A DNA stretch of 64,000 nt from Hypericum androsaemum (Eukaryota > Streptophyta > Magnoliopsida > Malpighiales > Hypericaceae), in contig OZ023192.1 of assembly GCA_963995505.1 (NCBI GenBank), forward strand, positions 2,200,001 to 2,264,000. The letters run 5' to 3'. The notes beneath the pieces were generated by a model. That model was not told the DNA's origin. It did no database searches and saw only the letters and a list, made by a program, of their open reading frames with translations. Each line of letters starts with the position of its first letter. The stretch's first letter is position 1. Position numbers and translations under genes: made by a program. Shown one piece after another: positions 33,861-44,209 of the stretch.

Positions 33861-36800
33861 CTACTCTGTTTCAAGGATGATCTCCAGCTGTTGACCAAGG
33901 CGTCTGATTGCAAGACCACCATCCGATCCCTTATGACCGGCCGCGTTAAACGGATTTGGCGGAATTGTCAACTCGTCTCCTTCCCCTTCCAGCATTTGGA
34001 AAACAACATTCATGGACGGACGATCCACGGCGTACCACTGAATACAAGACAAGGCCACAATGGTGAGCTTCGTTGCAATTTTGGAGTCTCCACCTTCCTC
34101 TAGACGGATAGCTAGTTCTTTCCCTTGCTCGAGCTGATTGTATATCCATTCAGGGAAGAAGACTTGGCTTGCCTTGTCTACCTTGTCATCATGGTTCTTC
34201 CTTCCTCCAACCAACATTCCGAAGCTGTAGACATCCGACTTATAGGACACATTCCCAAAGTTCCTAGAGAACACTTCGGGTGCTATATAGCCCATTGTTC
34301 CCCTGGCGGCAGTCATGGAAACAGCACTTTGGTCCTTGGCACATAATTTTGCCAACCCGAAGTCCGAAATCTTCGGGGTGAGGTCCTCATCAAGCAAGAT
34401 GTTGCGAGGCTTGATGTCAAAATGCAGGATCCTCTGGTCACAGCCTTGGTGAAGGTACTCAACCCCTCTTGCTATCCCAAGAGCAATGTCTTGCAGCTTT
34501 TCCCAACCAAGAGTATGTTGGTGGCCATCATCCGAGAAAATGAACTTCTCTAGTGACTCATTTGATAAAAACTCATACACCAGAGCTCTTCGGAACCCAT
34601 CTGCGCAGAAGCCGACTAGGCGAACCACATTAACATGGTAGATTCCTCCCATTGTCGCTACTTCATTGATGAACTCCTCACCGTCCCCCGTCGCGTGATC
34701 CAGCATCTTCACAGTTACAAAGATGTCACTGGAGAGCTTTCCCTTGAACACTGTTCCATAAGCTCCTTGGCCTAGTTTCTCCCTGAACTCACATGTGATC
34801 CTCATGAGATCGGCATACGAGTATCTCGCCGGCTTGAGAGCCTTGTAGTCATCCAAGAACTTCTCTATCCTTGCTTGGTTTTCCTTCTCTTTCATGTCTG
34901 CTCTGTGTACCCGGTAGACCGCGCCTAACAACACTAGCAGAACCATTGAACCTAGGATGGACCCTGCAATCTTTATTGCCCTCCAACTATCTGCAACACA
35001 TAATCAGTAGCTAATCAATCAGTAATCGGATCCATAATTTTCCATTGAAGGATCAACATCAGTAACATCAGTAGGATCGACATGTTTACTATCATTAGAT
35101 GCCTAACCACAATAAGAAAGATCAACAGCCTTAGATGAGTAAAACAATTAACAAGTAATTTTATGGTGGTCGTGACTGTTGATGGTGGTGATCAAATTCT
35201 GCAGCTCAGATCATCATCATTGTGACTGCATGTAGCTCGAGCTGAAGCTGAAGTCGAGCCCTACTACAGATTGAAAACTGGATCTGTATATTATCTTAGT
35301 TTGTTTAGTTTCAGTTTAATTCCAATCCTTATCATGTTGGTAGCTGGATTGTAGGAGATGTTTTAGCTTGTTGCGACTTGATAAGCACAAGCATTTTGTT
35401 TCTCTAGGATAAGTTCTTATTAGAGGATAAGCTCTTATCATTTTCTTGTTATAATCCTTGCTGTATATAAGGATGCAAGTTTTTAATAAAAGTATCAAGC
35501 AAGTTTTGTTCAAATCGACTTGTTCTTTGTTTTAATCACAACAAATTGGTATCAGAGCTGAATTCTTAGTGGATCTGTGGTTATTCAACTGAAAATCACG
35601 ATGCAATCAGACTTCTCCTTCTCTACTATGTCACCTCTAGTGTTTGATGGTGAAAATTACCAAGTTTGGTCGATCTGAATGCAGTCATATCTTGAAGCAA
35701 GTGATCTATGGGATGCTGTTGAGTCAGACTACGTTGTAGCTCCACTACCAGATAACCCTACGATGGCTCAGCTCAAGTATCATTCGGAGAGGAAGCAAAG
35801 AAAGTCGAAGGCTAAGGCGAGCTTGTTCAGTGATGTATCAGCTGCAATCTTCACAAGGATTATGTCTCTTACTTCAGCAAAAGAGATCTGGGATTTTCTT
35901 AAAACTGAATATGAAGGAGATAAGAAGATCAAAGGGATGAAGGTGCTGAATTTAGTCAGAGAATTTGAAATGCAAAGAATGAAAGAATCAGAGACAATCA
36001 AAGAATACTCTGATAAGCTTCTTGGCATTGTGAATCAAGTGAGATTGTATGGTGAAAGTTTTCCAGATTCAAGAATCATTCAAAAGATTCTGGTTACAAT
36101 TCCAGAAAGATTTGAATCGACCATCTCTTCTCTGGAAAATTCCAAAGATTTAACTACCATTACCTTGGCTGAATTGCTAAGTGCTCTATAAGCTCAAGAG
36201 CAAAGAAGGCTCATGAGGATGGAAGGTGCTGTTGAAGGAGCATTACAAGCCAAAGTGCAGTCAATCAATCTCAATAAGGGGAAGAAGAAGAGTGGAAAGA
36301 AATCTGCAGAAACCAGCAGAACTGAAGAGGCTGATAAATCTGATAAACCAGATTATCCTCCGTGCCAGCATTGTTCGAGGAGGAGTCATCTGGCTCACAA
36401 ATGTTGGAGAAAGCCTGATGTCAAGTGCAATAAGTGCAATAAGATGGGTCATATTGCAAAAATCTGCAGATCGAAGGTGCAAGTTCAAGACAAAGCTGAA
36501 GTGGCTGAGCAAGATGAAGATCAACTATTTGCTGTCACCTGCTTTGTAGCTAGCAATGCGAATGAAGGCTGGCTGATTGACAGTGGCTGTACCAACCACA
36601 TGACATATGATAAAGAGCTTTTTAAAGACCTTAAACAATCAGTAGTATCTCAAGTCAGGATTGGAAATGGTTCCTTCATCCTTGTCAAAGGAAAAGGAAC
36701 TATAGCCATTGAAAGTAGCAGAGGTACAAAACTGATCCATGATGTTCTTTATGTTCCTGACATTAATCAAAATTTGCTTAGTGTGGGACAGTTGCTTGAA

Positions 36801-39800
36801 AAGAACTTCAAAGTTGTGTTTGAAGACAAGATGTGTCTGATCAAGGATGAAAAGGGATCTGATCTGTTCAAGATAGAAATGAAGGGGAAGAGCTTTTCAC
36901 TTGATCTGATGGAGCCTGAACAAGCTGCAGCTATGAGCTCAATGGCAGAAACCGAGCTCTGGCATAAGAGATTGGGGCATGTCAATCATGCAGCTATGCT
37001 GCAATTGAAGAACTTGGCAATTGGGATTCCTTCTCTTGAAGAAGAAATGTCGAGCTGCAGTTCCTGCCAATTTGGAAAGCAAAGCAGATTGTCCTTTCCC
37101 CATGCTGCAAGCAGGTCAACTTTGAAGCTGCAATTGATTCACTCTGACATTGGAGGACCACTTCCTGAACCATCATTAAAGGGAAGTCGTTATTATGTTC
37201 TCTTTATTGATGATTTCAGTAGAATGTGCTGGATTTACTTTCTAAAGTTCAAGTCAGATGTAGCTGCAGTCTTTTGGAAGTTCAAAGCTTGGATAGAGAA
37301 TCAAAGTGGTTGCAAAATTCAGGTCATAAGAACTGACAATGGGAAGGAGTACACCTCCTGCAAGTTTGATCAGTTCTGTACAGAGGCAGGAATCGAGCAT
37401 TAACTCACAACCCTTTACACTCCACAACAAAATGGAGTTAGTGAAAGGAAGAACAGGACAGTGATGGAGATGGTTCGTTGTATGCTTCATGATAAAGGAA
37501 TGCCAAAGAAATTCTGGGCAGAAGCTGCCAACACAACAGTGTTTCTGCTGAATAGGTTACCAACTAGAGCACTTGAAGGCAAGACTCCCTTTCAAGCTTG
37601 CATGATTACAAACCTTCTTTACAGAATTTAAAAGTGTTTGGTTGTGTATGCTACACCTATGTGCCTAGTGTGAAGAGAGACAAGCTGGACAAGAAGGCTG
37701 AAGCTGGTATCTTGGTTGGATATAGCATGGTCTCAAAGGCTTATAGAATATATCAGCCTGAAACTGATAAGATTCTGATAAGCAGAGATGTCAAGTTTGT
37801 TGAAGATCAGAAGTGGAACTGGAATGAGTCTGAACCGAGTCGAGTTCCTGAAGCTGTGGATGATGATCACATCGATGATCAACCTATAAGAGGAACACGA
37901 TTGCTATCTGAGATCTATGAGAAGTGCAATGTTGCTGTGCTTGAGCCTGCTGGCTTTTATGATGCGAAGAAAGATCCAAAATGGGTTGCAGCAATGCAGA
38001 AGGAGCTCAAAATGATTGAAGAAAATCAGACCTGGAAGCTGGTTCCAAGACCAAGCCACAGAAGAGTGATTGGTGTGAAATGGGTTTACAAAACCAAGTT
38101 AAATGCTGATGGCTCCATCAACAAGCATAAAGCCAGACTGGTTGTGAAAGGTTATGCTCAAGTGTATGGAGTTGATTTTGAAGAGACATTTGCTCCAGTT
38201 GCAAGACTGGATACAATCAGATTTCTTTTGGCTTTAGCAGCTCAAAGAGGCTGGAAAGTGTCACAACTGGATGTAAAATCAGCCTTCTTGAATGGTTATC
38301 TTCAAGAGGAGATTTTTATTGATCAACCAGAAGGATTCTCAGTGCCAGGAGGAGAAGATAAAGTATACTTGCTAAAGAAGGCTTTGTATGGACTGAAACA
38401 GGCTCCAAGAGCATGGTATTCTAGAATTGATAATCATCTAACAAGTTTTGGTTTTGCAAGAAGTCCAAGTGAGCCAACTCTGTATGTCAAGCTGTCCAAT
38501 TCTGAGATTTTAATTGTCTCAGTCTATGTGGATGATTTGTTGGTCACTGGAAGCAATGAGAATCTGGTTAATCAATTCAAGGAGGAGATGCTGCAAGTCT
38601 TTCAAATGACTGATCTGGGAACAATGGCTTTCTTTCTTGGTATGGAAGTCAAACAGGATCAAAAAGGCATATTCATTTGTCAAAAGAAGTATGCTAAGGA
38701 GATTCTGAAGAAGTTCAGCATGGAAAATTGCAAAGAAATGAGCACTCCTATGAATCAGAAGGAGAAACTTCGCAAAGAAGATGGAGCAGAGAGAGCTGAT
38801 GAACAAGCATATAGAAGCATCATTGGCTGCTTGATGTATTTGACAGCTACAATGCCTGATATCTTACAAGCTGTGAGTGTTTTGTCAAGGTTTCTTCACA
38901 ATCCTAGTGAAGAACACATGAAAGCAGCTAAAAGGGTGTTGAGATATGTGAAGGGAACTCTTGATTATGGTGTTCAATTTGAATCTAATCATGAGTTCAA
39001 TTTCCATGGTTTCTCTGACAGTGATTGGGCAGGATCACTGGATGACATGAAGAGCACATCTGGTTATTGTTTCACACTTGGCTCAGGAATGTTTTCTTGG
39101 AGCTCAAAGAAGCAAGAGATTGTTGCTCAATCTACAGCTGAAGCTGAGTTCATCTCAGCTGCTGCAGCTGTGAATCAAGTTCTTTGGTTGAGGAGGCTGC
39201 TATTCGATCTCAACTTGGAACAGGATAAGAGCACTAAGGTGTTCGTGGATAATAAAGCTGCAATTGCGATCAGTAACAACTCGGTCTTTCATGGCAAGAC
39301 CAAGCATTTTAGCATTAAACTTTATTATCTCAGAGAAGTGCAGAGGAATGGAGATGTGTCTCTAGTTTACTGCTGCACTAATGATCAGATTGCAGATATT
39401 TTTACTAAGCCACTTCCTAGAAACAGATTTGAAGAGTTGAGGAAGGCATTAGGTGTCTGCAGCAATTGATCAAGGAGGAGTGTTGATGGTGGTGATCAAA
39501 TTCTGCAGCTCAGATCATCATCATTGTGACTGCATGTAGCTCGAGTTGAAGCTGAAGTCGAGCCCTATTGCAGATTGAAAACTGGAGCTGTATATTATCT
39601 TAGTTTGTTTAGTTTCAGTTTAATTCCAATCCTTATCATGTTGGTAGCTGGATTGTAGGAGATGTTTTAGCTTGTTGCGACTTGATAAGCACAAGCATTA
39701 GTTTGTTTCTCTAGGATAAGTTCTTATTAGAGGATAAGCTCTTATCATTTTCTTGTTATAATCCTTGCTCTATATAAGGATGCAAGTTTTTAATAAAAGT

Positions 39801-40634
39801 ATCAAGCAAGTTTTGTTCAAATAGACTTGTTCTTTGTTTTAATCACAACAGTGACATACCGGTGCGGTCTTTTGGATGTCCGCCAAAGCACTTGGTCCTG
39901 GTCGTGGTCCTATTATCCCTAAACCCACAAATCATGTTGTTGAGTTCACAATGGCCACACCCGGGCCTATCCCAATTCAAGCTTATCTCATCAGACTCAT
40001 ACAAGCCGTCAGGGACGTCTCGGACACTGTACATCTTAGTACAACCTACAAGCGGCAAATAGCTGTCATCCTCGGGTCCAATTAAAAAGCCTATCGCATA
40101 GACATCGTAGGCTCCAAGTACGCTTAAACAAGCCACCTTGTGGTCAAAGTAATCATTTTCAAAGTGCCTCGTCTCAGTGGAGGAGTTGGCGGCAGGACAA
40201 TGGAAGATGGCAAAACCGTACTCGTAATCGTACCGAAAAGCAGCATGCTTCTTACTCCTGGGGCTCAGGCTGAAGTTAAGGGCGTACTTGGGGAAGCAGC
40301 CTCCAGGATCGGACACGGAAATGAATTGTTTTGGGTAGTTAATGTCCCTGACGCGGACTTGAATAGAGAAAATCGTCAGGTTTAGAGTCATAAGTGTGTG
40401 GTTGTTTCCTGACGAGCAGGACAGCTCGAAGCCAGGGAATCCGCAGTGTTTTGGCTGCGTCATGAGTCGGAACGGGAACCGGATTAGCGGGCCGTTGTTC
40501 TCGCACCTTGTTGGCTGGCATTGGTCTGGTATTAGGCCTGGAGCTCCCTGGCCTGTTGTTCTTGATGTTAGGAGGAGGAGGAGAGAGGACAGGTGAAGGA
40601 AGCATAAGACGAGGGAGAATGGTTGTTCATACAT
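33861..40634 (-). CDS. diverged LRK10L-type receptor kinase (exons 40634-39860, 34990-33861) with a copia in its intron
   Basis: Exon 1 encodes a signal peptide (to about residue 29), a GUB_WAK-type domain (CENNGPLIRFPFRL) and the C-terminal cysteine region (GCGHCELNNMICGF). The donor GTATGT begins at 39859 and the acceptor GTTGCAG ends at 34991; the phases agree, giving 634 aa. Membrane segment about 264-284; P-loop GQGAYGTV from 332; K353; HFDIKPRN 448-455 (non-RD); DFG 468-470; APE 495-497. After SFGML (about 515-519) the text passes straight to VGGRKN, omitting about four residues (usually with LEM) of subdomain IX, so activity is uncertain. A complete copia (35177-39850) occupies all but about 190 bp of the intron. 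It is clearly diverged from the other cluster members. Confidence 0.85.
35177..35543 (+). repeat. 5' LTR of copia family 2 (367 bp)
   Basis: TGTTGATGG...AATCACAACA. It contains CTGTATATAAGG, a TATA-like motif, near 35460, and is followed by the primer binding site. Confidence 0.93.
35601..39469 (+). pseudogene. copia family 2 gag-pol polyprotein, three stops and one frameshift
   Basis: It runs from the ATG at 35601 (MQSDFSFS) to the stop at 39469 (LGVCSN). Gag is followed by a pair of zinc knuckles (about 36360-36470), protease (GWLIDSGCTNHM), GAG-pre-integrase and integrase (ELWHKRLGHVN, DNGKEYTS), reverse transcriptase (YVDDLLVTGS) and RNase H. In-frame stops are TGA at 35676-35678 (a CGA in relatives), TAA at 36189-36191 (CAA) and TAA at 37401-37403 (CAA), all C-to-T changes. 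One base is missing near 37602, in the tryptophan codon before HDYKPSLQ. Apart from these the frame is open, consistent with recent decay. Confidence 0.93.
39481..39850 (+). repeat. 3' LTR of copia family 2 (370 bp)
   Basis: A near-identical partner of the 5' LTR. Its last base abuts GTGAC, which is also the complement of the bases immediately after the host gene's GTAT donor core. Confidence 0.93.
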
Positions 40635-41696
40635 TTTCTAGGCTTGTTCATTCCGATTACGCAAGTTCAATTATTTAATTTATTGGGAATTGGAGTCATA
40701 TTCGTATAGAAATTTTAGTCAGTAGTAATAGTTGGAAGAAAGAAGCGTCCTGGAAACAAGCACCGGCCGTGAATTTTAAGTTGGAAAAATTGTGCCACTT
40801 GAGCATTGTTGATCTCCACTATCTAACTTGAGGGAAGAGTATTGGGAATATGAGTCATATTCCTATAGACATCTTAGTCAATAGTAATAGTTGGAAGTAA
40901 TAGTATTGGAAATATGAGTCATATTCCTATAGACAACTTAAAAACGCATGTCTTTTCTGATGCAGAGATCAGAGTTTTATGAAAAATGTGAGATTGTATA
41001 TGCAATTGGCTTTATGCTTGATTACATCTGTAACTTCGACTTTGTGTTTTGGTAGGTTATTTTTTGTAAACCCTGATAAATATTTGTCTGTAATTATTCT
41101 TGCCTTAATACCAATCTACTTATAAAAAAATAGTTGGAAGAAAGAAGCGTCCTGAAAATAAACACCAGCCGTGAATTTTAAGTTGGAAAAATTGTGCCAC
41201 CCCCACTCCCCCGATTGACGTTGAGATCTCAAACTAAAAATCTGAAACTACTGTTCCGCTCGGGCCATTCAAGTTTTTGGACATAAATTCAATAGCCGGA
41301 GCTAGTAAAAGGATACAACCAAATGAGGATAAGGTAAGGAAAAAGAAACATGATAGAGAATGAGAGTTTTTTATTTTTTGTATTTTCAAATTTATAAGAG
41401 TTGGAGGATATTTATCCTAAAAATTGGCCAAAGTTTATATGTCACCTAGTTATTAAATATTGTAAAACTCTATCACTCAATAAACCATTTTTGAACTTTA
41501 AGATATTCGAGTGTAAATATGACAAACTAAAAGGTAAGAAAGTAGAGTGTAGCCGAAGGCACACCACATAGCTCCACGGCTGCTTGTCAACCACATAAAC
41601 AAAGGAAGACTTGCAACTCAATAAAAGGGAGATAGATGTAGTGCAGTTGGACAAGTCTTAGACCCATGTCTTCCTTTGTACATGTACATATATATA
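40635..41696. other. intergenic DNA with short duplications; conserved LRK10L upstream block
   Basis: A segment with AGTCATATTC.TATAGA and GTTGGAAG recurs at about 40690, 40855, 40915 and (partly) 41130. GAAGCGTCCTG...CCGTGAATTTTAAG at about 40740 recurs at 41145 and 53440, and inverted near 59250 and 59340. From about 41310 to 41650 the sequence matches the upstream region of the intact kinase gene, including the block CACATAGCTCCACGGCTGC...GAAGACTTGCAA, but the next gene is 2.6 kb away. Confidence 0.55.
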
Positions 41697-43663
41697 TATT
41701 AGAGATGTCGAGAAATTGAACAGGAAAGATTTGTGGACTTGTTTCCAGTTTAGTTCGGACTCTTGTTTTGGACTCCTAATTCGACCTAAATAAATTACTT
41801 GATGTACAAGGGTTTGCCTCTATATAAAGGCATGTTACCCAAGGGTTTTGTATGGCTTTGTGGCTCGGAAACTCATCAATAAAAGTTCTCCTTTCTCTCC
41901 GTGGACGTAGGCATTAGGCCGAACCACGTTATCTCTTGTGTCCGTGTTCTTTGCGTGTTTTGTTCTCTTGGTTGGTCAATTCCTAACAAGTGGTATCAAG
42001 AGCTAGGGTTGAAGGATATCGGACAGCACGAGGTTTGCTCTTGTGAAGTTCGATGGTTCATCGAATTTCAGGTTATGGCAAAGGCGTGTCAAGGATCTCC
42101 TCGTGCAACAAGGGATGGTTATCGCGCTCTCGGAGAAGAAGTCCGAGAAGATGGAGGAGCAAAAGTGGGAAGAGTTGGAGGCCAAAGCGGTAGCGAAGAT
42201 TTGCTTGTGCTTGACGGATGATGAGGAGCCACCAGCTGGGTTGTGGAAGATGATCCAGGTCGGAGTCAAAGAAGTTCAATGGAAGTGGTTTCAAGTGCGG
42301 AGAAGGGCACATGAAGGGGACTATCCAGAACGAGAACTAGGGATCAAGACAACGAGAAGGGATCGACATCCACAACCATGGTCACATATTCAGACGGGTC
42401 AGATGGTGACTGACTTTCTGTCTTATCAAGTCCAATGCATTCTGGTAATCTCTTTAAATTGGGACCTTGGATTATAACAGTAATAGTTATAAAGGTATGC
42501 TAATGAAGGTGGAGAAGGATGCGAGTGTAGGGATGAAGGGTGAAAGGAAATACCTACAGGTTAGTGGGGAACATTATTGTATGTGGAGTCAATGAAGTGG
42601 GAAAAAGCTCAAGTCATATGAGTTTGGTTCGTATGAAGGAGCAAAGGCTTGACATGGATGGTTTGAGTGTAGTTGGGATTCGCAGAGACATGGATAGCAA
42701 GCTATGGTTGTTTCGTGGAGGCATGGTTGGCAAGGAGCCATGGTTGTCTCGGAGAAGCATTGTTAGCTGGGCCCTGCTGTGGTTGTCTAAAGAGACGTGC
42801 ACGTCAAAGGTGTTGGGTAGGTTTTGCATGGGGGATGCGAAGCCATTGGTAGCACCCCGTCGAATCGGGTATCTCACTCAAGGCCGAACGGTGGAGTTCG
42901 AGGCATGTCGAGGGTTCTACTTGGTGGAACAAAAGGTTGCCTTTTGTATGCTATGGCACATAGCATTGGTATGAGGCAAGAAAGTCCAGTGGAGAAGCAG
43001 TTCGAGGTTGTGGAGCATGGGGCTGACCGAAAAATAGAGGACGCGTCTATTGGTCGCAAAGTTGCTTCAGCAGGTGGAGTTGCTAGTTGGAATTCGATAT
43101 AGATTGGAGGGAATAGGCCAAGCAGGCTCGGAAGCTCGAGCTTGGGGGCTGGCTCCAAGTGATTTCCAACTAAAAAGGAAGAGAGAAAGTTGAGATGGTC
43201 TTATTGATGGTAGGTGTATCTATGGTCAAGGTGGAGCTGGTAGAGTCGGTTTGGTTTCTCAAGTTCTCATGGTTCTTCATGGGGCGGTCTTTCATCAAGG
43301 TGGAGTTTGTTGAAGTTCGGATAGAGCTTCATGGTTCATCCATGGGATGATTTCTCGCCAAGGTGGAGATTGTTAGAGATGTCGAGAAATTGAACAGGAA
43401 AGATTTGTGGACTTGTTTCCAGTTTAGTTCGGACTCTTGTTTTGGACTCCTAATTCGACCTAAATAGATTACTTGATGTACAAGGGTTTGCCTCTATATA
43501 AAGGCATGTTACCCAAGGGTTTTGTATGGCTTTGTGGCTCGGAAACTCATCAATAAAAGTTCTCCTTTCTCACCGTGGACGTAGGCAAAAGGCCGAACCA
43601 CGTAAACTCTTGTGTCCGTGTTCTTTGTGCGATGTTGTTCTCTAAGTTGCTGAATTCTTAACA
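41697..43663 (+). mobile_element. small non-autonomous copia derivative (gag start only)
   Basis: The LTRs 41697-41988 and 43371-43663 (about 292 bp) end CCTAACA/CTTAACA. The left begins TATTAGAGATG where the right has TGTTAGAGATG. The primer site (AAGTGGTATCAAGAGC) follows the left LTR and a purine tract (AAGGTGGAGAT) precedes the right one. The internal 1.4 kb begins with a copia gag N-terminus (MKFDGSSNFRLWQRRVKDLL, from 42043). The rest is unrecognised and has no protease, integrase or RT. The right flank is poly-A and (TA)n, so a target duplication cannot be recognised. Confidence 0.82.
42043..42240 (+). pseudogene. copia gag N-terminal remnant
   Basis: It reads KFDGSSNF-LW, then QGM--AL and WEELEAKAVAKICLCLTDD, a pattern typical of the start of copia gag. 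Homology ends near 42240, and the following frame (to 42477) has no recognisable domain. Confidence 0.75.
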
Positions 43664-43665
43664 AA

Positions 43666-43696
<31 letters not shown>

Positions 43697-44084
43697 CAGG
43701 AGATAATCCGCATCTGAAACAGGACAATTACAATTAGCACAACTGTAAGAATCCAACAAAGATTTAAACCAGCTCTATGCATTGCTCGAGCGTTTGGACC
43801 ACGGAATCGAAAACATAGGACGTTTAAACACTCGTATCAAATAGTAATGTTGGAGGTAGGAGAATTCCAATGGAATAGGTTGATTAATTTGCATAATGTT
43901 CAAACCTTGAGCATAGAGTGGACATGGTAATGGTGAAAAATACAGGAGGAGAGGAATAAGGAAAAGAGATTGCATACTCGAAAGGTGGTATTCTATGTCT
44001 AAATCATAATCTTCCCCTGTATTGAATGTAAGAAGAATATATAAAGATCAAACTTTGGCTGAGGAAAAAAGAGGACACTGAAGG
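43664..44084. other. intergenic DNA with (TA)n tract
   Basis: A poly-A run is followed by about eleven TA repeats (43675-43696). The rest is unrecognised up to the inverted LRK10L exon remnant. Confidence 0.6.
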
Positions 44085-44190
44085 TAGTACTAAAGCAGAA
44101 AACTTCTTACCTATTAGTCGGTACACACCGACAAGAATGTCAGCCACTATAGCAGGAAAAAGACCTGCAATAACAAGAATCAATAAAACT
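44085..44190 (-). pseudogene. inverted LRK10L exon-2 remnant
   Basis: On the minus strand it reads GATTCTTGTTATTGCAG, an acceptor, then a short hydrophobic exon (GLFPAIVADILVGVYRLI), then GTAAGAAGTTTTCTGC, the donor seen after exon 2 in the intact genes. DNA beyond it (about 44020-44085) matches the sequence after exon 2 in the fragment at 4780-4860. It lies head-to-head with, and immediately upstream of, a gene copy that lacks exon 2. Confidence 0.75.
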
Positions 44191-44209
44191 CTACTAGCTA
44201 GCTTCTTCT

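Larger units (their letters stand above)
35177..39850 (+). mobile_element. complete Ty1/copia element (family 2) inside an intron
   Basis: The LTRs 35177-35543 and 39481-39850 start TGTTGATGG and end AATCACAACA. The target duplication GTGAC is at 35172-35176 and 39851-39855. A classic primer site (TGGTATCAGAGC) follows the left LTR and a purine tract (AAGGAGGAG) precedes the right one. By eye the LTRs differ by about six substitutions and one 3-bp indel, so this is a fairly young insertion. The polyprotein has three stops and one frameshift. It is inserted antisense to the host gene. Confidence 0.95.
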
